Shown here: positions 1 to 6,848 of the stretch, one piece after another
How positions within the stretch are numbered: position 1 is the first letter of the stretch
Layout: each line of letters begins with the position of its first letter
NCBI GenBank assembly: GCA_945870185.1
Contig: CAMBRK010000004.1
Span: forward strand, 61,968 to 125,967
From: Aureispira sp. CCB-QB1
GTDB lineage: Bacteria; Bacteroidota; Bacteroidia; Chitinophagales; Saprospiraceae
Direction of reading: 5' to 3'
DNA: 64,000 nucleotides
Notes under the pieces: model-generated
What the model was told of the DNA's origin: nothing
What the model saw: only the letters and a program-made list of their open reading frames with translations
The model's database searches: none
Position numbers and translations under genes: made by a program

Positions 1-1
1 A

Positions 2-859
2 CAAGATGATTTTTTCTCCAAAGTGAAAGATATACAAAGTGCAGCAGCTGGACTCTCTTATGATGTTCTGACTGTATTAGTAGGAGATACAATTACAGAA
101 GAAGCTTTACCTACTTACGAGACTTGGTTGAGCAGGATCGAAGGTATTCATGATGTAGACCGCGAAAACCCTTGGAATGTTTGGGTACGTGCGTGGACTG
201 CAGAAGAAAATCGTCATGGCGACTTATTAAATAAATATCTGTATCTATCTGGAAGAGTTAATATGAGAGAATTTGAAAAGTCTACACAATTTCTCATTGC
301 TGACGGTTTTGAAATCGAAACTGGCCAAGATCCTTACAGAAATTTTATATATACCAGCTTTCAGGAATTAGCCACTAATATTTCTCATCGCAGAGTAGCT
401 ACCCTCGCAAAACAGCAGGGAGATTCCTTATTGAGTAAGATCAATGGTGTCATTGCAGCTGACGAAATGAGACACGCCAAGGCTTATATAGCATTTATAA
501 AAAAGATATTTGAATATGACGTCAATGAAGTCCTGGTAGCTTTTGAAGATATGATGCGTAAAAAAATCGTCATGCCGGCACATTTCTTGCGCGAAACAGG
601 AATGAATGTAGGTGGTCTTTGGGGCCATTTTACAGATGCTGCTCAGCGTATAGGGGTGTATACTGCAGTGGATTATGCCACCATACTCCAGGATTTGGTC
701 ACAGAGTGGAATCTCGAACATTTAGGAAATCTTAATGAAGCAGGTGAAAAATCAAGAGATTATTTAGTAAAGCTTCCAGCCAGACTACTCAAAATATCAG
801 AAAGAATGGTCAACCCTGTAAACGAATACGAATTTAAGTGGATTGGTGTCCGAAATTAA
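2..859 (+). CDS. acyl-ACP desaturase, 5' truncated by the window edge
   Basis: Soluble di-iron fatty acid desaturase (FA_desaturase_2 family), which puts a double bond into acyl chains carried on acyl carrier protein. The frame is open to the left edge of the window, so the GTG at 23 is probably internal and the true start lies outside. About 285 residues are visible against roughly 330 usual. Iron ligands are visible as EENRHG near the start and DEMRHA in the middle, the paired ExxH pattern of this family. The C-terminus is complete. It converges on the WYL regulator with only 20 bp between the two stop codons. Confidence 0.88.
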   Translation, partial: QDDFFSKVKDIQSAAAGLSYDVLTVLVGDTITEEALPTYETWLSRIEGIHDVDRENPWNVWVRAWTAEENRHGDLLNKYLYLSGRVNMREFEKSTQFLIADGFEIETGQDPYRNFIYTSFQELATNISHRRVATLAKQQGDSLLSKINGVIAADEMRHAKAYIAFIKKIFEYDVNEVLVAFEDMMRKKIVMPAHFLRETGMNVGGLWGHFTDAAQRIGVYTAVDYATILQDLVTEWNLEHLGNLNEAGEKSRDYLVKLPARLLKISERMVNPVNEYEFKWIGVRN

Positions 860-879
860 GTATTGGTGTGCAGATGGGT

Positions 880-1905
880 TTACTCTTGGGAAAGATAATG
901 TTGGTTTTGTTGAGCGATGATGTGAGCGATTCTTTTACGCAGTCGGTATGGTGTTAGGACTTTCATGCTTGCTCCAAAGCCCAGGATTTCTCTTTCGAGC
1001 TCAACGTTGAGCTGTACTTTGATAGAGAGAAGCACAGATCCATCCTCGTATTTTTCTAATACTTCCTGACTGTGATGAAGGGGCTTGGTTTCTATATACG
1101 GCGCATTGGCTCCATCTACCCAAAACTGAACTACATCAGGTCTTACGTTCAAACTCACAGAGACTCCGATCACATCTTTAAAATATTCATCAATGGATGA
1201 AATGACTGATGGCCTGTATTTAAGACTTTCAGCGGTTGTCATTTGGATCATCCTATCCAAAGCCAGGTTTAGAATTGGATCTGTTTGGCCTTTTGCTCCA
1301 AACAAAAACCATCTGTTTTTGAATTCTTTCAGAAACCAAGGATGAAAAGTTATCACATTGGCACTTTCGGCTTTAAAGGATTTGTATTCGATAAAAAGCA
1401 CTTTTTTATCCTGAATGGCTTTATAAAGTGGATCTAAGAGATGAATACCGGTAAGTCTGTCATTTTTTTCGAAATGTATGATGGCGGCCTGCTTCCCGGA
1501 TGTGGTATAGACGTGGTCTTCCAATTTTTGTATTACTTCATGCAGATTTTTGAAATGCTCAAATCCTTTAAACTGTTTGAGGAGCTCTACTGCTTCTGAC
1601 ATTTGTTGCATATCGGCAGATGAGATAGGTAGATTGGTGATGCTATATTTTGGGTCTTCGTAGGTATAGTACTTTTTGTCCACCACGATGATAGGGGCAT
1701 TATAGCCCAGTTTATCACTGCGCATCATTTGTATATCATATTGAACAGTGCGTACTGAGGCACCTTTGGAGATTCCTTCGTATTCATAAAGCGCATCGCT
1801 GACTTTATCTACCAGCATATCCAGTGTCCATTTTCGTTGACGATTGCGAAAACAAGCGTCCAGGACTTTGTAACGGATGAGTGCATTTTTGTTTATGGGC
1901 TTGAT
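880..1905 (-). CDS. WYL-domain transcriptional regulator with no usual start codon for its conserved N-terminus
   Basis: DNA-binding regulator with an N-terminal winged helix, a WYL ligand-sensing domain (the segment with HPWFLKEFKNRWFLFG) and a C-terminal WCX-like part. The first ATG in frame is at 1818 and would give 312 residues. However, the frame upstream still encodes family-typical sequence beginning NKNALIRYKVLDACFRNR, back to a TAA at 1909-1911. That stretch is the first half of the HTH and contains no ATG, GTG or TTG. The family usually begins just before NKNALIRY, where this sequence has ATC AAG CCC, so an ATG-to-ATC change at 1903-1905 or a near-cognate start is possible. If translation starts at 1818 the HTH would be incomplete. 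WYL proteins often control conflict and defence loci. This one lies beside the decayed RNA-repair cassette, but a regulatory link is inference. Confidence 0.8.
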   Translation of the reverse strand: MKPINKNALIRYKVLDACFRNRQRKWTLDMLVDKVSDALYEYEGISKGASVRTVQYDIQMMRSDKLGYNAPIIVVDKKYYTYEDPKYSITNLPISSADMQQMSEAVELLKQFKGFEHFKNLHEVIQKLEDHVYTTSGKQAAIIHFEKNDRLTGIHLLDPLYKAIQDKKVLFIEYKSFKAESANVITFHPWFLKEFKNRWFLFGAKGQTDPILNLALDRMIQMTTAESLKYRPSVISSIDEYFKDVIGVSVSLNVRPDVVQFWVDGANAPYIETKPLHHSQEVLEKYEDGSVLLSIKVQLNVELEREILGFGASMKVLTPYRLRKRIAHIIAQQNQHYLSQE

Positions 1906-1961
1906 GGTTTATTATTTTATCTCGCAGATACCACGGATTGCACAGATTTTATATTTGTCAA

Positions 1962-2233
1962 TCACTCTGGCTTTTTGTATTGCTTAGTGTTGATGATTCT
2001 GATAATGCTTTCTTTATCAATGATGGATTCGTCATTGAAGTTTACTAAAATTCAAAGTTTCTTTTTGGTCAATCTTAGGTAGGTTAATAATTGTTTTTTG
2101 TGTGTATTGGAGAGCGTTTCAACGGATTTTATTTCTACGATCAATTCATCATCCACCAAAATATCGATTCTAAATCCTAATCCTAAATCTCTGTTTTTAT
2201 ACATTGCTTTAACATCCTTTTGACGTGTCAGGC
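1962..2233 (-). pseudogene. GxxExxY protein remnant (PD-(D/E)xK-like fold)
   Basis: Reading the minus strand gives a recognisable C-terminal two thirds of a GxxExxY protein. It carries GFRIDILVDDELIVEIKSVE, with the D...ExK core, followed by HKKQLLTYLRL and LVNFND. A TGA at 2052-2054 interrupts the frame where the family has Gly (KKLG). The N-terminal part with the GxxExxY motif is not recognisable: the frame is closed by TAG at 2234-2236. The biochemical role of the family is not well established. The lesion pattern shows this copy is dead. Confidence 0.75.
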
Positions 2234-2582
2234 TCTATGCAAATGCCAGTTTCGCCTAAAAGCAAAATATTGATGTATGACATTGGGTTAGTTTTAGGAA
2301 TGTTTTTGCATTCTAAATGTAAAAGAGTTGTCACGGGAATGTTTGGAGATACATGGAAAATCATAAATATGCCTACAAAAGGTGTGTTAAGTAATGTAAA
2401 TAAATTTTACACAAGAGAAGGTGAAGTCGGATATTCTACCAATGCCGAATGAGCCATTGCTAAATTTGCGTAGGAATAATAAATTGCTTCTTTTACTGTT
2501 TCACGTTTTTGTTTTGCTATATTTACACTGATTTATAGTTTTGATTAACTTCCGGATATGATTAATAAAATACAAATTCCCA
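2234..2582. other. degenerate intergenic stretch
   Basis: No intact gene is supported here. A short plus-strand frame, 2225-2452, gives 75 residues whose second half (GDTWKIINMPT... VGYSTNAE) reads like real protein and continues past its stop as broken coding-like sequence. It could be the tail of another decayed gene. I do not recognise a family. Confidence 0.35.
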
Positions 2583-3026
2583 TCAAGCAGGCTGCTTCAC
2601 ATGCTTAATTTGTTTTTTTGTATTCATCGCTGCTGCATTTTTTATTTTTCGATTTATATCATTTTCGAGCTTGTAGGGCTGATTGAATACTTCTTGACTG
2701 AGTTTAAAATGTGTTGCTAGCATTCTAATGGTTTCTTTTGATAGACCTTTGTTATAGTTGAGCATTTTTGAAATGGTTCCCTTTGATAGATTCAATATCT
2801 TTCCAAGCTCAGTGGCATTTAATTTGTGTTCTGTCATCAGTGCTATGATGGTATCGATAGGGCTTGCAACTTGAATTTTTATGTTTTCACTATCCCATTT
2901 TTCAACCAATAAGGTCAATAATTCCACATCATCACTATCTCTAGTCAAAGGATTTTTGACCAATTCGTGAAGTATGTTGCAATATGCTTCGTATTGTGAT
3001 TCCGATTTGATTATTTTGTATTCCAT
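2583..3026 (-). CDS. HigA-type antitoxin (HTH XRE)
   Basis: Antitoxin of a HigBA-type toxin-antitoxin pair. Such proteins bind the toxin and repress their own promoter. The 147-residue product has a helix-turn-helix in its second half (ELGKILNLSKGTISKMLNY) and ends in a basic tail. A longer frame begins at 3089, but the ATG at 3024-3026 (MEYKIIKSES) fits the family better and sits 13 bp after the toxin stop, the usual toxin-first order. The gene appears intact although its partner toxin carries a nonsense codon. Confidence 0.85.
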   Translation of the reverse strand: MEYKIIKSESQYEAYCNILHELVKNPLTRDSDDVELLTLLVEKWDSENIKIQVASPIDTIIALMTEHKLNATELGKILNLSKGTISKMLNYNKGLSKETIRMLATHFKLSQEVFNQPYKLENDINRKIKNAAAMNTKKQIKHVKQPA

Positions 3027-3039
3027 TGTTATAAAATGA

Positions 3040-3372
3040 TTAATATTTATTAATTTTGAATTGTTGACTTTCGGCACATATTTTATCATATCCAGCGTGT
3101 GTTCCTAGCCAATTTATATATAGATGAACATTTTTTTGACCAAAATAATAGGTACAAGTCATTCTATACTTATTTCCTCCAATATTAAAAACTACACGGT
3201 CACTACTTTTGCCCAAAATATCAGCACTACTGAAAGTACTTAAAATGTCTTGGGGCCTTTCCCAATCAGCGTTGATTATCAAACTCACCCAAACATTTAA
3301 ATGTAATAAGGAGTTCTTATTTGCATTTATTTAGTCTTGCACGGTCTTTAACTTGATCAAATGTACTTTCAT
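3040..3372 (-). pseudogene. HigB-type mRNA interferase toxin, nonsense at codon 14
   Basis: Starting at the ATG at 3370-3372, the frame reads MKVHLIKLKTVQD, then TAA (3331-3333), then resumes with INANKNSLLHLNVW and the typical HigB body: RVVFNIGGNKYRM and a C-terminal GTHAGYDKIC. Family members usually have Tyr or another aromatic residue after the D where the TAA stands. Without that codon the product would be 110 residues, normal for HigB. A GTG at 3286-3288 could restart an N-terminally shortened 82-residue protein lacking the first helix. Activity of such a product is doubtful. Confidence 0.82.
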
Positions 3373-3377
3373 GTCAA

Positions 3378-3409
3378 CATAGATAATGGCTTTGTTTCAC
3401 ATTGTGAAA
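3378..3409 (-). promoter_or_regulatory. higBA promoter and palindromic operator
   Basis: Just upstream of the HigB start lies the perfect palindrome TTTCACATTGTGAAA (3395-3409). Between it and the start, the minus strand reads TATCTATG (3378-3385), one mismatch from the Bacteroidota -7 consensus TAnnTTTG. A palindrome over the upstream promoter region is what an autorepressing HigA would bind. Assignment is by position and symmetry only. Confidence 0.5.
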
Positions 3410-3445
3410 TATTTTGAATTATATATTTTAGTTTATCTGAAATTA

Positions 3446-3507
3446 AAATAATCTATCCAACGCAAAAACATTGCGCACACCATTCATACTTTGCATGGTT
3501 ATTATAA
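3446..3507 (+). repeat. upstream element, copy 1 (before the rlaP remnant)
   Basis: About 60 bp ending shortly before the rlaP start, closely similar to 4426-4487 before the RNA ligase. Shared blocks include ATTGCGCACACCA (3470-3482), an A-rich run before it, and GTTATTA at the end. The -7-like box here is TACTTTGC (3487-3494), one base shorter than the TACCTTTG in copy 2. It is probably a promoter with a shared operator. The two copies suggest common control of both transcription units. Confidence 0.6.
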
Positions 3508-3517
3508 AAATGAAAAT

Positions 3518-3990
3518 ATGAAATCGAAAATACTAGACATATTATCTGACCTGGAGTCTCAAAAAAACGTCAAGGTCCTTTATGCTGCTGAATCCGGCAG
3601 TCGTGCCTGGGGATCTGATGGAAGCAAAGCGGAAGACCATATTGGATTTTTTGTTTCGTCATTCAGGATAATGGCTATGACACAAGATATCAAAATAATC
3701 TTGCGCATGGTAAGAACTATGATTCCAAAAATATGATGCATACCATTCGACTTTTGCAAATGGCCAATGAAATCATCGCAGATCAAAAAATCAATGTATG
3801 GCGAAGTAATAGAGACGAATTATTATCGATAAAGAGTGGAGTGATGGAGTTTCAAACCTTAATGAACCATGGAGATAGTTTGATGAAGGAGATTGATCAA
3901 AATTTAATTAATTGTCCGCTTCCAAAGGCTCCGGATCAAAAATTGGTGGAGCGATTATTGGTGGAGATTAGGAGTGAGTTGTATAAGTGA
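3518..3990 (+). pseudogene. RlaP-type Pol-beta nucleotidyltransferase, internally deleted
   Basis: The beginning (KVLYAAESGSRAWGSDG) is the nucleotide-binding start of the Pol-beta-superfamily nucleotidyltransferases called RlaP (RNA ligase-associated). The end, in another frame from about 3660, reads LAHGKNYDSKNMMHTIRLLQ and NVWRSNRDELLSIKSG, the conserved C-terminal part. Roughly 100 residues between them are missing, including the metal-binding acidic pair, and the two halves are out of frame. Family members are usually about 250 residues. The context upstream of a T4-like RNA ligase and Pnkp supports the identification. Function is lost. Confidence 0.8.
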
Positions 3991-4027
3991 TAGTTTTAAG
4001 TAATAGTAATCTTTAGTAAGTAATTTT

Positions 4028-4309
4028 TCAAGGCTTTATATGGGATGGTATAGGATCATTATCTAGGTATTTCTTTCTTGCACCTTCCATTACTTCAGTT
4101 TTATAGTCAACTGTAATATCTATTAACCTTCCTTCTTCCACATCTTTTAATCCTTCTTCGATCAATGAAATTGTATGATCGTCCCAGTGGTCAAACTGAA
4201 ATTTTTCATTCAAAGCAAATTGTGCGACTTGTTCAGCATTTTGAAAATTACCGTTCTCTATGAGTTTAGCTATATATTCATCATAAGGACTTTCAAGGAT
4301 GATTTGCAT
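4028..4309 (-). CDS. orphan ParD-like antitoxin
   Basis: A 93-residue protein starting MQIILESPYDEYIAKLIENG, with the short ribbon-helix-helix-like N-terminus and acidic helical C-terminus (ISLIEEGLKDVEEGRLIDIT) of ParD/CC2985-type antitoxins. The frame opens at 4336, but the ATG at 4307-4309 gives the family-like start. No ParE-like toxin follows: only 37 bp separate its stop from the end of the rlaP remnant on the other strand. It is therefore an orphan antitoxin or a remnant of a lost module. Assignment is moderate because such proteins are short. Confidence 0.55.
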   Translation of the reverse strand: MQIILESPYDEYIAKLIENGNFQNAEQVAQFALNEKFQFDHWDDHTISLIEEGLKDVEEGRLIDITVDYKTEVMEGARKKYLDNDPIPSHIKP

Positions 4310-4425
4310 TTTATTATTACTTTTTAGGTAAAACAAAGAGGTAAAGAAATAAGTTTCAAATGTTTGTTATCATTGGACTAAGGATGTAAAGTTGACAACT
4401 TTCATGTAAATTTACGAGAAAAATA

Positions 4426-4487
4426 AAATAATTTTCCCTACGAAAAAAGATTGCGCACACCACTTTTACCTTTGCGTCGTTATTAAA
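4426..4487 (+). repeat. upstream element, copy 2 (before the RNA ligase remnant)
   Basis: Second copy of the element at 3446-3507. It holds ATTGCGCACACCA (4450-4462) followed by a full -7 box TACCTTTG (4467-4474), then GTTATTA and the ligase ATG 28 bp after the box. ATTGCGCACACCA occupies the spacer where a -33 to -7 interval should be, so it is more likely an operator or activator site than a core promoter element. Confidence 0.62.
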
Positions 4488-4502
4488 TAATGAACGAATA
4501 AT

Positions 4503-5540
4503 ATGACAAACCTTCCATTCACCAACGATGCGTTAGAAGAAATGATATCTTCAGGTTACGTTCGCATGACCAAACATCCAGAGCGACCGCTGTATATTTA
4601 CAACTAAACGGCTCAAACGCAATATGAATATATGTGGAATGAGGTGACTATACTTTGTAGTGGATTGATATTGGATGAAAATTATACGATTGTGGCAAGA
4701 CCGTTTACTAAGTTCTTTTATTATGGTAAAGTGCAAGATCAACAGATTCCGTCGCTGCCATTTGAAGTGTACGATAAAATGGATGGCTCCTTGGGTATAT
4801 TGTACTGGTGGAATGATCGTCCTTACATCGCTACCCGTGGATCCTTCATGAACCAACAAGCCATCAAAGCTAATGAACTTTTATATGATAAATATCCCAA
4901 AAGTATCGATAAGCTAGACAAGACCAAAACCTATTTGTTTGAGATTATTTATCCAGAAAATCGCATCGTCATAGACTATGGTTATAAAGAAGAATTGATA
5001 TTATTGGCAAAAGTAGATATAGCAACAGTAGTAGAAACCCCTTTGATAGACATAGGTTTTCCTGTAGTCAAAAGATATGACGGATTGAATGATTTGCAGA
5101 TTATCCGTCAGTTGCAAATAAAGAATAAAGAAGGATTTATCATACGATTTGATAATGGGTTTAGAATTAAAATCAAGTTTGCGGAGTATGTACGCTTACA
5201 CAGAATCATCACACAAGTCTCTTCCAAAACTATTTGGGAGCATCTGCGAGATAACCAATCTATAGACGAACTGTTGGATAAAGTACCCGATAAGTTTTAT
5301 AATTGGGTACGTACGACAATTGATGAATTTTGGGAAGCCTATCGAAAAATAGAAGAAGAAGCAAAAGCCGAATAAAAAGACCTAGAAGACCGTAAGGCAA
5401 CCGCTATTTATTTTCAGACGAGTCAACATCCTGCTATATTATTTAAGAAGTACAGAGAAAGAGCATACGATGCTACCATCTGGAAGTTGTTGAAGCCTAA
5501 ATATGAGCGGCCATTTAGGAATATTGAAATAGAAGAATAA
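4503..5540 (+). pseudogene. T4 Rnl1-like RNA ligase, two in-frame TAA codons
   Basis: The 345-codon frame encodes an ATP-dependent RNA ligase that would seal broken RNA such as cleaved tRNA. The adenylation motif KMDG is at residues 92-95. RPFTKFF matches the T4 enzyme's RPMEKFF, KEGF carries the conserved Glu-Gly, and RIKIK matches motif V. TAA codons stand at codon 35 (4605-4607) and codon 291 (5373-5375). At the first, T4 Rnl1 has Tyr in the matching YNY context. The essential Arg of T4 Rnl1 (R54, in CRG) is Ser here (CSG). Codons after each stop still read as ligase, so these are recent lesions. It lies upstream of a Pnkp remnant in the order of RNA-repair operons. Confidence 0.85.
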
Positions 5541-5600
5541 TGAATTACCTTAAAAAGTCCTTTAAACAAAATTAAAAATTTTTATTTATGAAAGAATTCT

Positions 5601-5655
5601 CTTTAAGGGCCTTTAAAGTCCTTCCATTTTTAAAGGAAGGATTTAGGATGGGTAA
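5601..5655 (+). repeat. intergenic hairpin repeat
   Basis: An AT-rich segment with nested symmetry: GGGCCTTTAAAGTCC, then CCTTCC (5620-5625) paired with GGAAGG (5635-5640), followed by ATTTAGGATGGGT. The order resembles a small dispersed intergenic repeat common in Bacteroidota genomes. It lies between the ligase and Pnkp remnants, so it may have inserted into the former operon. Copy number cannot be judged here. Confidence 0.45.
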
Positions 5656-5693
5656 AACTGAGAAGCTAATATAACAAACTAGAAATATATAAA

Positions 5694-6602
5694 ATGAGTA
5701 AAAAAGTAATTATACTTCGTGGATTACTAGCAAGTAGAAAGTCCACTTATGCCCGAAAACTTTTGGATGAAAATCCTGAAGCATAAAAACGTCTCAATAA
5801 AGACGAACTCAGAGTGATGTTGGACAACAATCATCATACAAATCATAACGAAAAATTTATTGAGAAGGTAAGAGATTTAATGTTGATAGAAACACTTTCG
5901 AATGGTAAACATGTGATCGTCGATGATACCAATCTGAGCGATCGACCTGTGGAAAGGATCAAAAACGTAGTTAGAAAATTCAATGCTGACCATAACCAAC
6001 AAGTTCAGGTAGAAATAAAAGAAATGGAAGCTTCACTCGATGAATGTCTGGAGAGAGATAAGTCAAGAGATAAAAAAGTTGGTGATGAAGTCATTTTAAA
6101 GATGCATCGGCAGCACATCTTAAAGGATACTGTTGCTGGGCCAAAACACGATAAAGAACATCCAATGTATCGTACCCAAGACCCATCCCTACCCAAAGCT
6201 ATCATCTGCGATCTGGACGGGACTTTATGTCTGATGAATGGTCGTAGCCCTTTTGATGCGTCGAGGTGTGATGAAGATCTACCCAATATTCCTGTGGTCA
6301 ATATGGTCAAAAATTATCATCAGTTGGGATACAAGATTATTTTGGCATCGGGCAGGGACAATACTTTTAAGCCACAGACGATGACTTGGCTGGAGCGATA
6401 TGGTATATCTTACGATAGGATGATCATGAGAGCGGCAGGAGATTTTAGGAAAGATGCTATCATCAAAAAGGAAATATTTACGAATCACATAGAAGGGAAA
6501 TATTATATAGAATTGGTCTTGGATGATAGAAATCAAGTAGTAGATCTCTGGCGAAATGATTTGCAACTGCCTTGTTTTCAGGTGTTTTATGGAGATTTTT
6601 GA
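5694..6602 (+). pseudogene. T4-type polynucleotide kinase-phosphatase, nonsense at codon 31, P-loop mutated
   Basis: The frame of 302 residues matches T4 Pnkp (301) from end to end. It has an N-terminal 5'-kinase and a C-terminal HAD-type 3'-phosphatase with ICDLDGTLCLMNGRSPFD, and ends QVFYGDF like the phage enzyme's QVASGDF. A TAA at 5784-5786 stops codon 31. The P-loop reads GLLASRKST (residues 10-18) where GLPASGKST is expected, so the Gly before Lys is lost and the kinase would fail even if read through. The phosphatase half has all key residues and could only be made from an internal start such as 5817. The enzyme prepares RNA ends for ligase. Confidence 0.85.
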
Positions 6603-6848
6603 GGTATAATGGGGCAGGAAGACTTATTTATAATATTCTTGCTGCTCACATTTTTGACGATGATTAACTTTTAAAAAAATAATTTAGCACCCTGAGACAC
6701 TTACTGAAATTGCTATGTATTTTTACATCATATATACTTTATAGGAACACATATCGGATGGTTAAAATCTTTATCGGGAATGTTTGCATTTTTGCATTAG
6801 AACTTTTTATAAATTTAAATTGTTATAAATTATTGATAAACAAACATA

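Noticed and set aside
1837..2082. Plus-strand frame of 81 codons opposite the WYL gene start and GxxExxY remnant
   Set aside because: The minus strand carries recognisable protein here; the plus frame has no family signal and starts inside the WYL coding region.
3286..3288. GTG as the true HigB start
   Set aside because: It removes the conserved first helix, which is still readable upstream through a single TAA.
3471..3494. Sigma-54 promoter reading of TTGCGCAC...TTTGC upstream of rlaP
   Set aside because: The spacing between the two parts does not fit the GG-N10-GC rule, and a Bacteroidota -7 box is present in copy 2.
2..6602. Genome-wide use of an alternative genetic code
   Set aside because: TAA, TAG and TGA all end intact housekeeping genes in the window, so only local readthrough could be considered.
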